From NCBI GenBank assembly GCA_040954595.2, contig CM082594.2, positions 10,540,001 through 10,604,000 on the forward strand: a stretch of DNA of 64,000 nt. The letters run 5' to 3'. The DNA comes from Balanoglossus misakiensis (lineage: Eukaryota; Hemichordata). A model generated the notes under the pieces. That model was not told the DNA's origin, ran no database searches, and saw nothing but the letters and a program-made list of their open reading frames with translations. Shown piece after piece: positions 1-13,000 of the stretch (the stretch's first letter is position 1; each line of letters begins with the position of its first letter). Position numbers and translations under genes: made by a program.

Positions 1-108
1 ATACTGTCCATTTATTCAGTGTGTGTTCTTACCTATTCTAATTCTTTCTCCAGTCTCTCCACATCGATTACAGTTACTCCAAGGACTCCATAGTGTGTAT
101 ATGTGTGT

Positions 109-114
109 TTTATT
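109..114 (-). terminator. poly(A) signal of the Ig-domain gene
   Basis: The minus strand reads AATAAA here, about 50 bp beyond the predicted stop codon of the Ig-domain gene at 162. It supports the gene ending inside the window, with cleavage near position 90. Assignment rests only on motif and distance. Confidence 0.5.
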
Positions 115-161
115 TGCTGCAATGAATACAAATAATTCATTTTTTTTATAATTATTAATGA

Positions 162-1388
162 CTATTCTCGTCTGTACATCATAGTGGTTTGACTTAATTG
201 CGAGGAAAGAAGACTAGAAAAATACTTGCCACCTCCTAGTCCTTCGTCGAAGAACGGTCTTTCTCCAAGAGAGATAAAAACTGAAAGATGAGAGATCATT
301 ACTTTTAGCAGCTTTTCTTTTGGTTATCTACGCGATAAAAGTTTGGAAATCGTTGCGTCTGTGTAGATTTTCAATATTGCTTAAAATGTCGCTGAAAATG
401 TGTCGCCCCTTACCTTGATGAAAATGAGGGTTTTCAACCACTGCATGGCAACACCAATGATAAAACAAGACAAAAATAATGTTAGTAACACAAAAAGCAA
501 ATATTGTAGAGGTACAGTGATTTTCGGTTTCTACTTTTCTTTCACTTTCAGCAAAAGTTATTCTGCAATTCCTCACCCGTGATATCATATGAACTGAGGT
601 ACTGACTCCCGTCTTTGCAATGATATTTTCCGGTGTTGTCAGCCGTTGCTAAGTGAATGACAAGCGTTCCATCTTCCATGATTGTCGTGTCTTCGAATTC
701 GTCATTTGAGATTGGCATTTCCCTGGCTTGGTACTGCGATTGACGATACCATCCCAGCTCCATTAAACGGACTGGTAATGCTGACGCGTGACTTTGGAAA
801 AATGGGATATCTGGTCAAACACATGATTCTTAGTTTATAAAAGTTAACATTTTTACCACGATATTTTTAATTTTGAAAATGAACATTTCTTCTCACCATG
901 GTTGACATGGCAAATGAACTTCTTGTCCGTGATAAACAGCTAAACTGTAGGTTGATTTCGTTGTATCGCAGAGCGCGTTGAAATCAATCTTCAGTGATCC
1001 GTGCAGTGCTTTTCCTTTGTCTGCCGAGGCTCGCATCACTTCGGATTTCAACGAATTGAAGACATCTCGCCTTTTGAGATCTATGGTGTCACTGCTTGCT
1101 GCATAATGGACTTGGTTTGCAATAGGCGAGGCTAAAAATAAATTGATGAAGGAATAAGGTTTTGTTGCCTGGTGTTTTATTTTTCATGTTTGATAAACTT
1201 TGATACTTTGAGTTGCCCATCATATTGAGCGCTCAGGAGAAGTTTTTATCCCAAGATGATAGGATATAAAGTAATATAAAGGAAGCGCACAACTTACCTT
1301 CTATATTTAACGTTAACAAAGGCAAAACCTTGAACACTAAAGTGAAAAATATCAGTATTTCAGTTTTAACCGTTGGAAACATCTCCAT
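162..1388 (-). CDS. small secreted protein with a single immunoglobulin domain (spliced, 5 exons)
   Basis: My splice model on the minus strand joins 1388-1298, 1131-897, 791-577, 440-414 and 280-162. All introns are GT-AG, all phases agree, and the product is 228 residues. Exon 1 encodes a start followed by a hydrophobic stretch typical of a signal peptide (residues about 8-27). Residues 31-95 look mostly helical and charged. An Ig domain follows: Cys106 in a LPC strand-B motif, Trp123 in GWYRQ, and Cys167 in a DNTGKYHC strand-F motif. A second Cys lies close after the first (CQPC). No membrane segment remains after splicing, so the protein should be secreted. Exon 4 is a 27-base microexon. 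The closest family resemblance I can suggest is the single-Ig sperm-associated proteins (FAM187/IZUMO-like), from general pattern only. It lies head-to-head with DNAH6. Exon joins are manual predictions; the last exon is the least certain. Confidence 0.6.
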
Positions 1389-1690
1389 ACTAAACTACGA
1401 GTACCGTGTTTTTATTTTGAAGTTCCAAAATTGGAACATATTCTACATATTCCGTTTTCAGTTAGTTCCGAAGCAAACGCCACTTATTTATCGATTTGGC
1501 AATACAAAAATAGATAAAATGATAATGGAACTTGCAGGAAAAGTTGCAATGCGCTCTTTATTTTGGAAAAACGATTTAATTCAGTTATATTTACACGTCT
1601 GTCACCGTTTTAGTAGTAGTTAAAAGCTTTTAACACGTCCATCGGGTTCCATTATTATGCAAATTAGCCGAACGTACTCGGCTCTTCGAC

Positions 1691-1740
1691 TGTTTACGGT
1701 ATTGTTGCCAAGTGATGTGTAAACCAATATGGCGGCCATT
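1691..1740 (+). promoter_or_regulatory. candidate bidirectional promoter of the Ig gene and DNAH6 (forkhead, RFX half-site, YY1-like motifs)
   Basis: Within 50 bp are TGTTTAC (1691-1697) and GTAAAC (1719-1724), both matching forkhead sites; GTTGCC (1704-1709), an RFX X-box half-site; and ATGGCGGCCAT (1730-1740), a YY1-like start-site motif. The block lies about 100 bp before the end of the DNAH6 leader exon and 300 bp from the divergent Ig gene start. FOXJ1 and RFX factors drive motile-cilium genes in animals, so the combination fits a dynein promoter. No TATA box is visible. Function is inferred from motifs only. Confidence 0.4.
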
Positions 1741-1841
1741 TACACAAGTTGACGCCAAGTCAGTCGTTGGGCAAAATAACCAATTTTCTTCAGTTTTTAT
1801 GCATTTTGTGTACATAAGTCGTCCAATTTAGATATCCACAG
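1741..1841 (+). other. DNAH6: non-coding first exon (5' UTR) of DNAH6
   Basis: The exon ends at a strong donor (CACAG|GTAAGT at 1841/1842) and splices to 2495, 27 bases before the start codon. The 653 bp intron between them shows no other gene. The transcription start is not determined; the left boundary is set at the end of the YY1-like motif and is approximate. Confidence 0.5.
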
Positions 1842-2521
1842 GTAAGTGAAAACGACTTTTCGTCAAAGAGCGTAGCATTTAGTCGTGAATTCGATATGTG
1901 TGTCGTAATATCATCTTGAGCTCATTCCCAGGACATGTCTACGAAGCAAAAACACTGGTTAAAAGTTTGTTGACATCGTCAAGGAGACCCCTGTGCGCAG
2001 TTGAATCCTTATATTTCGAAACTTTTTGGTGTGCTTACACAAGTTATGCACATCTTGTGACTTTTGCATAGGCAGACATTAGGTTTGGTGTTATCAGAGC
2101 TCTTCTAAACTTGTTAATCCTATCGTATGTAGTAGAGTACTGTCTCATAAGTTTACATGTACAATTTCAATGCTTGTAACTGACATCAGTTGTGTCGATT
2201 GTGTAAGAGTCTGATGGATGCGGTGGATCAGATGTCACAAAACACTATGGTTAATTTGGCCACAGATCTGACCAGAGAACTGCGACACTCATGCTATTGA
2301 CCTAGCTACAGATCAATATTTAGCCATAACAGTAAAGCATGGAAGGTCGTATTGCCCACGGTGGAATCACTTTATCTAATTTTATCGAAATTAGTAACAT
2401 AGCTAGATAATTTGTTAATTTCATTTGTGCAGTTGTCGTATTATGCATATTCCGTCATTAAAGTATTTTTTTCCCTTTTCTTTTGATATTTCAGGTGTAA
2501 GGGAAAACAGAAAAGACCAAA

Positions 2522-4006
2522 ATGGCCCAGATGAATGGGGGCATGAACCCTGTCACGCCGAGGCAGATGGTCAACGGATCCAACTCTGTCAACAACAGCC
2601 AAGAGTTTGGTTTGCCAGGAGTTGATGAGGACAAACTGAAAAGTCGTCTGTATTCCTATGCACCACAGCAAATTTCTTTCAACAAGACAGCACTACGTTT
2701 CAAGAGACCAACTCCCGCTCAAAGAATCACAAAGTCAAAACCAGCAGCTGCAAGGCTTGAACCACTGGTGAGTGGATGTCTCTAGTTTCAGTTGAGAGCA
2801 AGTTATGTTAGACGTTGCAAAGTCACTATGAACTTCATGCAAAATTGAACATATACCGAAGTGTTAAAGCTTGTGAAAAATCTTTCAAGAGAGCCTGAGC
2901 AATGAGGTTCGGAAAAATTAATTATATCATATTTTCCCCTCAGCCTGGTCTGGCAAAATTTCAGGAGAGAAACCAACCAGAATACATCCGCAGGAAAGCG
3001 GCTGAAGCTTTGGCACTGCAGAGACAACAGACAGACGAACCACAAGCCAAAAAGAAAAGACCTGCGTCAGTTGAACCTCTTGAGAGACCCCTTACAGCGT
3101 CTCCATTACCTGAGCTACCAGACGACCTCAGACAGAGACAGGTGAGAGAGTAGCACTATCCCTCCCCTATATAGGTAGAGTGGGTTTGTTTGTGAATGCA
3201 GTGTCGATAATGTTAAGTCTAAGAATCTCAATACAGTATAATAATGCTGCCACACTCACATCACACACATCTCATTCCACAGGATGCATTTAATGGCCCT
3301 GTCAAGATGAGATCTCCAACCCCTCCAAAGGAACTCAAACCAGAGTCTCCTCGCGGCCGAGTGCACACACGCGGTGCCACAATCGCCGTCCCCGCAGCTA
3401 AAGCAGCCGAGGAACTGATAGAGGAAGGGTTTGCAGATATCGAGGAGATCATCCGTGTTGTCCGTGAGAGACCCAGGCTTGGATTCTTATACATGACACC
3501 AGGCGTTCCAAAGTCCTCCATCAAATACCATCCGTACAACCTCAAGTAAGTGATGGTTACAAAGAAATTTTTGCAGTTTCTTTTTACGAGCTAGAAGTGT
3601 TTCATTCAAAAGTGGAAGGAGGTGTTTTAGACATCGTATTCCTGAATACTGAAAACACAAACTTTGGTTTTCCACTTTCAGAATTGTATCCCACGGCAAC
3701 ATCAACCCACACGACTACTCAACCATCAGTCTGAAGGGAGTTACACACTTCTCCGGCGACGAGACAGATTTCACGGAACTGGACAGGTGGGAACAGGAAT
3801 ACAAATACTACACAAAGCTTGTGCAGATACCAACATTTCATCTGTTCCGCAAATGGAAGGCGTTCACGGTCTGGAGGAAGAACGTTCGTTCCAAGAAGAT
3901 TGCAAATTGCAAGAAGCAGTTGCAAGAAAACTTATTTATCGTGAATCCGGTAAGTCTTTTCTCGGTGCCTCATTTATTTTCCACTGAATGAATGAATAAA
4001 TGATGG

Positions 4007-4057
<51 letters not shown>

Positions 4058-7000
4058 CTAATTCGTTGTACTTTTTTGTTTGTTTTCAACAGTCACTGCG
4101 TCCAGCATTACTGAATGTGCGCGAGATGTGTTACAGAATCAGTGACATGGGTCTCTGCAAAGTGGAGAAGGGACGCACATACACTCTGGAGGACTTCAGT
4201 GATGCACAGTTTACTCAACTGACTGAGGTAAGTTTTTCACCCCCACGAAATCTGTCTATTCATACTGTCAAAACATCTTCACCATTTTAATCAATACATG
4301 TACTACACAAGATTGATTACTGAGAGCTTTTTTCACCACACTCTGACTCAGTTCCTAATTGTTTTCATTTTCTACTCTCAGGTCTCAGGAAGACTGTCTG
4401 AATTCAGAGATCTTGTCAAGGAAGTTGTGCGCAGTGCGTGCAGGACAGCATTACTAGAAGCTGGCTTCACTCCTGATGACTATTTCTACGATGCAGACAG
4501 CCCAGGACCAGGCATGGGTAAGGACAGTCCTACCTGTATTGGTTGCAGACCTTTATAGAAAGATTCTTTGTCTTTGATAAAATGATAAGAGAAATACTCT
4601 GCTATTTCTTTTTAATCACAAATTGGGTGTGTTTATTTCAGATGACATGCCACCTGGTACAGCTGGATCTAGCTACCTGATGCAGAGTAACTATGACATG
4701 GACATCTACGGAGAAGCTCCTGATAAAATGACATACACAGAACAAGCCAATAAGAGAACACACTGCAGGAGATTAACATGGTGAGTGACCAATATATGCT
4801 GTGTACTCACGGACACTTCATGGCATGTTGTCTAAAGTTTGCACTAATGATTTCTGTGTCTTCATCCACATGAATAAAGTTTGTGATTTTTTTTTTTGTA
4901 CAGTTTCATCCGACTGTCGGACTACCTGATTGTGAACACAATGCATGTGTTGGCTGTCAACTCTGTGTCTACACTGCTGAACTACCTGACAGAGCAGCTG
5001 CAGAACACACCCACCTTGGCACAGATACAAGGAATGGAAGACGAAGAAGCCAACAAAGATGATGATAAGGTGAGCCAGAGAAGACCACATGATCTTTTGG
5101 TGGCGCTGTGAACTCTCTGTCTGTATTTAGCTGCTTTAATAAGCAGAACCAAAATAATGTCAATATTAGCAACTTTGTCCCTTTAATGTTAGGACTTTTC
5201 ATGGGTAACACGCAGACTCTTACTCTTTTATTTGGCTCTGAACAGGCAACCACTGCTGGTGCCCCCACCACGATCGGTGCCACTTCCACCCTCGCTGGCA
5301 CAACCACCGCCACTGGCGTGACTGAAGAAACTGACCACATCCTTCCTCCACTCTACCTGTCCGAGCTGCTGCTGGAACCCAACCAGCTGCTCTTCGCGCC
5401 GGACGTGGATGATTATCAGGAAGGGTTGACGGAGGTCATCAAGAGATTCCAGGATTGTGTTCTGAGCGTGGCCAATCTGGTGCCAGATATATACTTTGAT
5501 GCATTCACAAGGTTTGTCACGACAGTCTCTTTGTGTTTGTTGGTTGGTTATGCATGATGTGATAAAAAAAATTCACTGTCTTCCAGGCAGTACATGTTGA
5601 GAATTTGTCACACCAAATGTTGTTTTTACTGATTATTCTTCTTTTTTTCTATTGACAGACCAATTATCAACAACAAGTTTGAAGAGAAGTCATGTGGTGA
5701 TGGCCCAAGTCTGTCAGCCATGTTTGAAGATGACAAACATCTGATGGGTATCGTACAGAACATCAGAGTAAGTCACTGCACACCCTTTCACCCCCATTTC
5801 TCTGTGAATGGATCAATCCATGCTGCTTTTAGCATGTGAAGTACATTTGATACAAAAATGAGATCAAAAAATCACGCTGATAGCTGTCACGGTCAAGATC
5901 TGATGTGGAGTCTTACCAGACATTTTTTTTAAATTCCTCATTCTAACTTTCTATCTTTCAACCCTTCCCTCCATCCAGGATGCCATCATTGCAGCTTTCA
6001 ACGCCGCCAACCAGTATGCAGACACCTTTGAATCCTACCGGGAATTCTACAGAGAGAACGAGAGTCTGGATCTGGAAGCAATCAAAGCAGAAGAACATGG
6101 TACGTATATGGCATTTTAAAATGATTTAACCTTTCTTTACCATGGTTTAGAGTAACAGCAGCTGTTTTGTCTATTCTCTTCTAATTCCTTTTGATGTGTT
6201 GCATTGATTCCACAGAGGTGCAGTTCTTTGCAAATTCCTTGGAGAAGTACCATGGCGAACACAAACGCGCTGAAGCCATCAAGGTCAGACGACCTATCGG
6301 TATGTTATTGGTGGATGCAGCACAACTGAGGAACAGACTGATTCCGTCACCGCTCAGATGCTTGGAGGTAAGAACTGTGAACATTGAAATGTGCCTGATG
6401 CCGTCACTCCTGTGCACTGTGGACTTGTCCTAGTCATTTTCATAGGATGTTCACAGACACACAGACTAACTAGCTCTCCTAACCAGACTTGTAGTGATTA
6501 TGTTATGTAGCTGCATCAACCCTATCACCATCTTTTGTAGGTCATCAATGACATCCTCCCAGTGCTTGCAAAGAAGAGAACTGATGTGCTGATCGCAGAG
6601 GCTCAAGATGCGCAGTACAAGCTGGAGATTGTCCCCACGGCAACCATCGAGTATGTGGAGAGTCTGACTTTCCTGGATGAGATCCAAGAAAGGGTAAGTG
6701 CAAATGATAAATATGAATGAAAATCTGATGTATATTGTTGAATTATGTGTTTTTCGCAAATGTGAATGTGTCAAATTATCAAGGTGACAGAACTATTGGA
6801 ATAATGATGGTGACTTTTTCCTGCATACAGATTGATGGCATGGATGCCGAGGCTCTCATTGTGAAAGAGATGTACGAATTGATCGAGCACTACACAGTCC
6901 CAACACCACCAGAAGACTTCGCCGTCTACCAGACTCTGAATCCCTCAGTGAGTGCGGTCAGGAATGCCATTGACAAGGCTGTAGGTGAACGGGATGCCAA

Positions 7001-10000
7001 CATCGACAAGTTCTGCAACACATTGGACAAAGATATTGCTGAGTTGAATAAAGATGTCAAGGAGATCAAACAAGAGTCACAGGTGAGGTTCTCACCCATT
7101 TACTAGAGTAGTATGGTTTAACCCAGTTGTTTCTAATGGAGAGGTTATACCATTTGAGAAAATATGGGGGTGAAAGGTATAAAATTTGTGTAAGACATTT
7201 TTGATTTCTTTACCAGAACCCGATGATCCTGGATGCAAACGCTGACCGTGAAAAGATCATGGCTGTGCTGGCCAAACTGCAGGACAAAATGGACAAGATA
7301 CAGAAGACAGCATTTACCTACAAATCCTACCAGAAGAACTTCAAAGTGGAGATCACAAAGTATGAAGAACTGGAGGAAGTACACGCTGAGTTGAAACTGA
7401 AACAATTGCTGTGGGATTCTCTCAGAGATTGGGATGCCAATGCTGAGGAGTGGCAAACTGTAAGTTTATGACATCACGAAGACTGTAGTTTGATTTCTTA
7501 ATTTTTTTTGTCATTTTGGCCAACTTTTTTTCTTAATTGATTGTTGTGCAGAACTTGATGGTTGTGTTCTTTCTCTTCTCCAGTGTGACTTTGAACAGTT
7601 GGATCCAGAGCAGCTGAATGGCCACGTCATGAAATACGCCAAGTCAGTCTATCAGCTGGAGAAAGGTCTACCACCAAACCAAGTGGTACCTCAACTCAAA
7701 GATCGAGTGGAAAGTATGCGAGAAAAGGTAAGATATAATCATACATTGGTAATTATCAATCACTTCCTGAGCGTCTGTGCAAAGCCTTCATGACATTTGA
7801 CCTCTGTTGTTTCCTGCAGTTGCCGATGGTGACCAACCTGAGAAACCCCTCCTTGAAGCAGCGTCACTGGGACATGATAGAGAACATCTTCGACTATCAC
7901 TTCACTCCCGAGGAGCCTCTGACACTGGGTGTCCTGGACAAGATTGATGCATTCAAACACACAGAGGCTATTGAGGAGATCTCAGGTATGGCTTCCAGTG
8001 AAGCCTCCTTGGAAGCCCTCCTCAAGAAGGTTGAAGATGCATGGAAGACCACGGAATTCGTCGTGCTTCCGCACCGTGACTCCAAAGACGTCTTCATCCT
8101 GGGTGGCACAGACGACATCCAGGTGCTGTTGGATGACAGTATGGTGAACGTCTCCACCATCGCCAGCTCTCGACACGTTGGACCGATCAAGCCACGAGTG
8201 GAAGAGTGGTTGAAGAACCTGCAACTGTTCAGTGAAACACTGGTAAGTAATCGCAGTTCAATATCTCTTCACTGTTTAGGCATGAACTCCCCCCCCCCCT
8301 CCCACCTGCGAGGCAGCAATGACTGCAGTTTAACTTATCCTGAAAGTAGAGATGATAAATTTTGTTCCATTGACGATAGTATACATGTAGGAGAAAAATT
8401 TCACTTACAAATGTTCACATATGTTTTTATTTTTTTACAGGACGAATGGTTGAACTGTCAGAGAAACTGGTTGTACCTGGAGAGCATCTTCAGTGCTCCC
8501 GATATCCAGAGACAGTTGCCGGCTGAATCCAAGATGTTCGCCACAGTGGACAAATCCTGGAAGGAGATTATGCGAAAGGTCTACCGTCTGCCCAACGCGT
8601 TGAGAGCAGCCACCCAGCCAGGCCTGTTGGAGACATTCCAGAACAACAATGCCCTGTTGGACCAGATCCAGAAGTGCCTGGAAGCCTATCTGGAGTCTAA
8701 GAGAGTTATTTTCTCCAGGTATATAAAACACCGTTTGAGTAACATTTTGACTGACTATACATATCATGAACCCTAGTTGGGAACCTCCTGTTTTATCTGT
8801 ACACCAGTCAGATTTTAATGATAGAATCTTAGTGAGCAAATTTTGCTGTATATACAGGTGAGAAATATGAAATTAATTTGTTTGTTTCTTACTCTCTGTC
8901 CATCATCAGATTCTATTTCTTATCCAATGATGAGTTGCTGGAGATTCTGTCACAGACCCGTAACCCACAGGCCGTACAGCCTCATCTACGCAAGTGTTTC
9001 GACGCTATTGCTAAGCTGGAGTTTGGCTCAGATGTGGTACCCAAGTCCAGTGACGGAAAAGCCACCCCATCACAAGGTAAACACATATTGCTGGTATAAT
9101 TTACTTCTACTGTGCGGAATGACATCACTGGTAGGCAAATTATGTTGAACCAGATTCTTCTTTTATTTAAGGATGGATGCAGACATGACAAGTGAAACGC
9201 AGAAACAGGGTAAAGTTTGGTGAATGATTTTTGAAATCTCACTTCTGTTTTTTCCTGTCCTTCAACAGAAGCAGAAGCCTCCAAGGTGAGTGCCAACGAC
9301 ATCTTGGCAATGCTGTCCCCAGAAAACGAGAAAGTCAGTCTGGGGAAGGGTTTGAAGGCCAGAGGCAACGTGGAAGACTGGCTGGGCAAAGTGGAGGAAG
9401 CCATGATGTCATCATTGAGGAGACTCACCAAAAGCGCCCTGGCCGACTATGAGCGGCGCCCCCGTGAAGAGTGGGTGGTCCTGCACGCCTCGCAAGTCGT
9501 GCTGACTGTCAGTCAGATAGTGTGGTGCCGTGAAATCACCGAGATCTTGGAGGGAGACTTTGATCGCCTGGAAGCCATAGAAGACTTTGAGAAGCAGTGC
9601 TTCAAGGTACAGCAGTCTTATATATGTGTGTATGGGGGGAGGGGCATGTTTATGTGTGTGCATGCTGCATGCATTTGTTAAGTCTCGCTTGTATGTGCAT
9701 AAATGTTTTGTATAAATATTTTTTGTTCATTTCTGTATCAAACATACCCTTTCATTCTTTCTCTGACAGAATCTAAACCAGCTGGCTTTCTTGGTGCGTG
9801 GCGAGCTACCCAAACTGGCCCGTAGCATTCTGTGTGCCCTGATCACCATCGATGTGCACGCCAGAGACATTGTGACGGAAATGGTACGCATGGAAGTGCA
9901 GCACGGAAACAGTTTCGACTGGACGAAGAACCTGCGCTATTACTGGGATTACGATGTGGACAACTGCATCGTCCGGATGTCTACGTCTCAGTACGTCTAC

Positions 10001-10051
10001 GGATACGAGTATCTGGGTGCTTCGGCTAGATTGGTCATCACACCATTGACT
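2522..10051 (+). other. DNAH6: DNAH6 tail and linker exons
   Basis: Coding exons: 2522-2767, 2944-3141, 3283-3545, 3682-3949, 4093-4227, 4382-4517, 4642-4780, 4904-5069, 5246-5511, 5659-5767, 5979-6099, 6216-6367, 6541-6693, 6831-7082, 7217-7459, 7584-7727, 7820-8242, 8441-8718, 8910-9076, 9269-9606, 9770-10051. They encode residues 1-1493. The first 110 residues are basic and proline-rich and are not recognisable. The tail (to about 1000) binds accessory subunits in axonemal dyneins. The linker (about 1000-1490), which performs the power stroke, is highly conserved, with motifs such as [10 protein letters not shown] and [14 protein letters not shown] Thr/Ala/Gly-rich stretch encoded near 5246-5330 looks like a flexible insertion compared with vertebrate relatives. 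Confidence 0.88.
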
Positions 10052-13000
10052 GTAAGTACCGGTATCTCACATATAATTCTGTGTGACTTATTTTCAGGCC
10101 TGGCATCCCCGTTTCTCAGAGGATAGGTCCAACCGTGCTATTTATAACAATAGGAGTCAACCAAATCTGGCGATGAACGTGGTATAGTGGTAGTTGTAAT
10201 TACGCAGTCGCTAATACCCATTGTCTTGTTTTGTTTTTTCTACAGGATCGTTGTTACCTCTGCTTGATGGGCGCCTTGCAGTTAGACCTAGGTGGTGCCC
10301 CGGCCGGACCTGCTGGTACTGGCAAGACAGAAACCACCAAAGATTTGGCCAAGTCGCTGGCCAAACAGTGTGTCGTCTTCAACTGCTCCGATGGTCTGGA
10401 CTACAAGATGATGGGTCGTTTCTTCTCCGGTCTGGCCCAGTCCGGAGCCTGGTGTTGCTTTGATGAGTTCAACCGTATCTACATTGAAGTGTTGTCTGTC
10501 ATTGCCCAGCAGCTCATTACCATCAGAAACGCAAAAGCTGCAAAGGTAATACACAAATCATTTCTTAAAAATGAAAATTCTAATTTGTAGTGTCATTAAT
10601 GTAAAACAAGAGTAATTATTATCATGATGACATCAAACACAGAGAGGCTAAACTTAGTGTCTTTTCTTGTCCCCCCAGGTTTCAAGATTCATGTTTGAAG
10701 GGCGTGAAATCAAGTTGATCGCCAGCTGTGCAGCTTTCATCACTATGAACCCGGGTTACGCTGGTCGTACAGAACTTCCAGATAACTTGAAGGCTCTTTT
10801 CAGACCCATTGCTATGATGGTACCTGATTACGGTGAGTAAAAAAAATCAGTTGCTCTGATTTTTTTAGTCCCATACACTTTACACTGGTTTATTTGGAAA
10901 ATTTGAAAAAAAATGTGGCTATGAGAAAATGGAATGAAAGTCGTACTATGGCAGCCAACTTATTTGCATCTTACCTTTGACCATCAGGTTTGATCGCTGA
11001 GGTGATCCTGTACTCTGAGGGTTTTGAATCGTCCAAGAACCTGGCCCGTAAGATGGTTCAGATGTACAAATTGTGCAGTGAACAGCTGTCTCAGCAAGAC
11101 CATTATGATTTCGGCATGAGAGCTGTCAAGTCCGTGTTGGTGATGGCCGGGTCGCTGAAACGTGACAACCCGAACATCGGCGAAGATGTCGTACTGATCA
11201 GGGCATTGCGTGACAGCAATCTGCCCAAATTCTTGACCGATGATGCCCTGTTATTCAAGGTGAGGAATTCAGCGCTAAGGGAATCAGTCAAATCGCAAAA
11301 GAATGAAATAATAGTCATCTTTGATATTTTTGTATATGATACTGGTAATATTATACAAAGTGATGTTTTTTATTCCTTCTGATTAGGCTATCCTATCCGA
11401 TTTGTTCCCTGGTGTTGAAATTCCGGAGCATGACTATGGTGTCCTGCAAGAATTCATTGTGGACGGCCTCAAAGTAAGAGGTCTGCAGGTGGTTGACTCA
11501 ATGGTGAAAAAAGTGATCCAGCTGTACGAGACCATGATTGTCAGACATGGTGTCATGTTGGTCGGCCCCACTGGTGGTGGCAAGACAACTGTATATGAGG
11601 TCAGTTCACATTGCCTTTTTCCAATCCTTTTTTACCCCATTGTCAAGTACTTACTGAAATGTACACATGATGCAACTGGGCAGTCTCAGATTTGAAATGC
11701 ACACGTAGAAAGATGTACTGTCAACTGAGTAACTCACATCTGAAATTTACACATGATGTACTGACAGCTGATTGATCTGCCATCTTCCAGATTCTGAAAG
11801 ACACACTAACCAACCTGCACGCAGCCGGCCACGAGGACCCACAATATCTGCCAGTGCATACCTTTGTACTCAACCCCAAATCAATCACCATGGGTGAGCT
11901 TTACGGTGAAATCAACAAACTGACCCTGGAGTGGCAGGATGGACTGATGGCACTGACAGTCCGACACACTGTCAATGTAAGTTGGGATGAGAATATGATC
12001 AGGTTATTACAAAAATACAGCAAAGACCCTATGGTTGTCATATTTTCAGTTTCTTAACTTGATATGTACATTTTTCTCGTATTTGTACAATTGTAGTTGT
12101 AATGTCATTATTTTCATTTGTACGATAAATTGACTGATATATGAAATATTTTCCTTTTTCCCTCCAGGACACATCTGAAGATCACAAATGGGTTGTATGT
12201 GATGGTCCCGTAGATGCCCTGTGGATTGAAAACATGAACACTGTCCTGGACGACAACAAAATGTTGTGTCTGGCCAACAGTGAACGTATCAAGCTGAACC
12301 CAACCATTCACATGTTGTTTGAAGTGCAGGATTTGGCCGTGGCCTCTCCTGCCACAGTCAGTCGGTGAGTTTGCAAGTCTTTGACTCTCTCACTGTGTGT
12401 TGCCAGTCAGTTGCTTTTAGTTGTAGCGTGTAAGAAACAGACAACAGAACGCCGAGCTTATTGTTGGCATACACTGTCAATTCTTCCAGATGTGGTATGG
12501 TGTACATCGACCCAGACGATCTCAAATGGAGACCCTACGTGGAGACATGGATCAAGAAACACGAAGGAAAAATGAAGGAAGAGACCCACCAGTTTCTCAT
12601 GGATCTCTTCGATCAGTACGTGCAAGACGGCTTGACATTTGTCGCAAAGAAACTGACACAGGCCATCAACCAGGTGAGGGTGACTTCTTTATTAACTATT
12701 TTTGCTCTGATGGTTTTTGTATCAATATAAAAATGTAGTTAAAAGGAAGTCATTGATTTGAAGGATCATACATTTATCTGATATCAACCTTCATCTGATT
12801 TCAGGTTGAGATCGCCAAAGTTTCCATCCTGTGTGACCTGCTAGACGCCATTGTGTTTGGCAAAAAGGGACCCGACTTCAAAATGGACACAAACAGACTG
12901 AACCCGCTGCTTTGCACGGCGTTTGTCTTCTGCTATTTGTGGTCCATCGGTGGCAACATCGTGGAGAGCTGCTTTGATAAGTTTGACACTTTCGTCCGGA

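Noticed and set aside
328-588. Minus-strand frame with a transmembrane-like stretch
   Set aside because: The hydrophobic part coincides with the pyrimidine-rich end of an intron before a good acceptor at 441; kept only as a possible intron-retention form.
4000-4060. Methionine-run frame
   Set aside because: Translation of the (GAT)n tract inside a DNAH6 intron.
5108-5245. Frame extending the DNAH6 exon at 5246 upstream
   Set aside because: The acceptor AACAG at 5241-5245 and colinearity with dynein tails show this is intron read-through.
8289-8299. C11 run and similar homopolymers in introns (also near 30559)
   Set aside because: Simple homopolymers without further context; only likely sources of sequencing length error.
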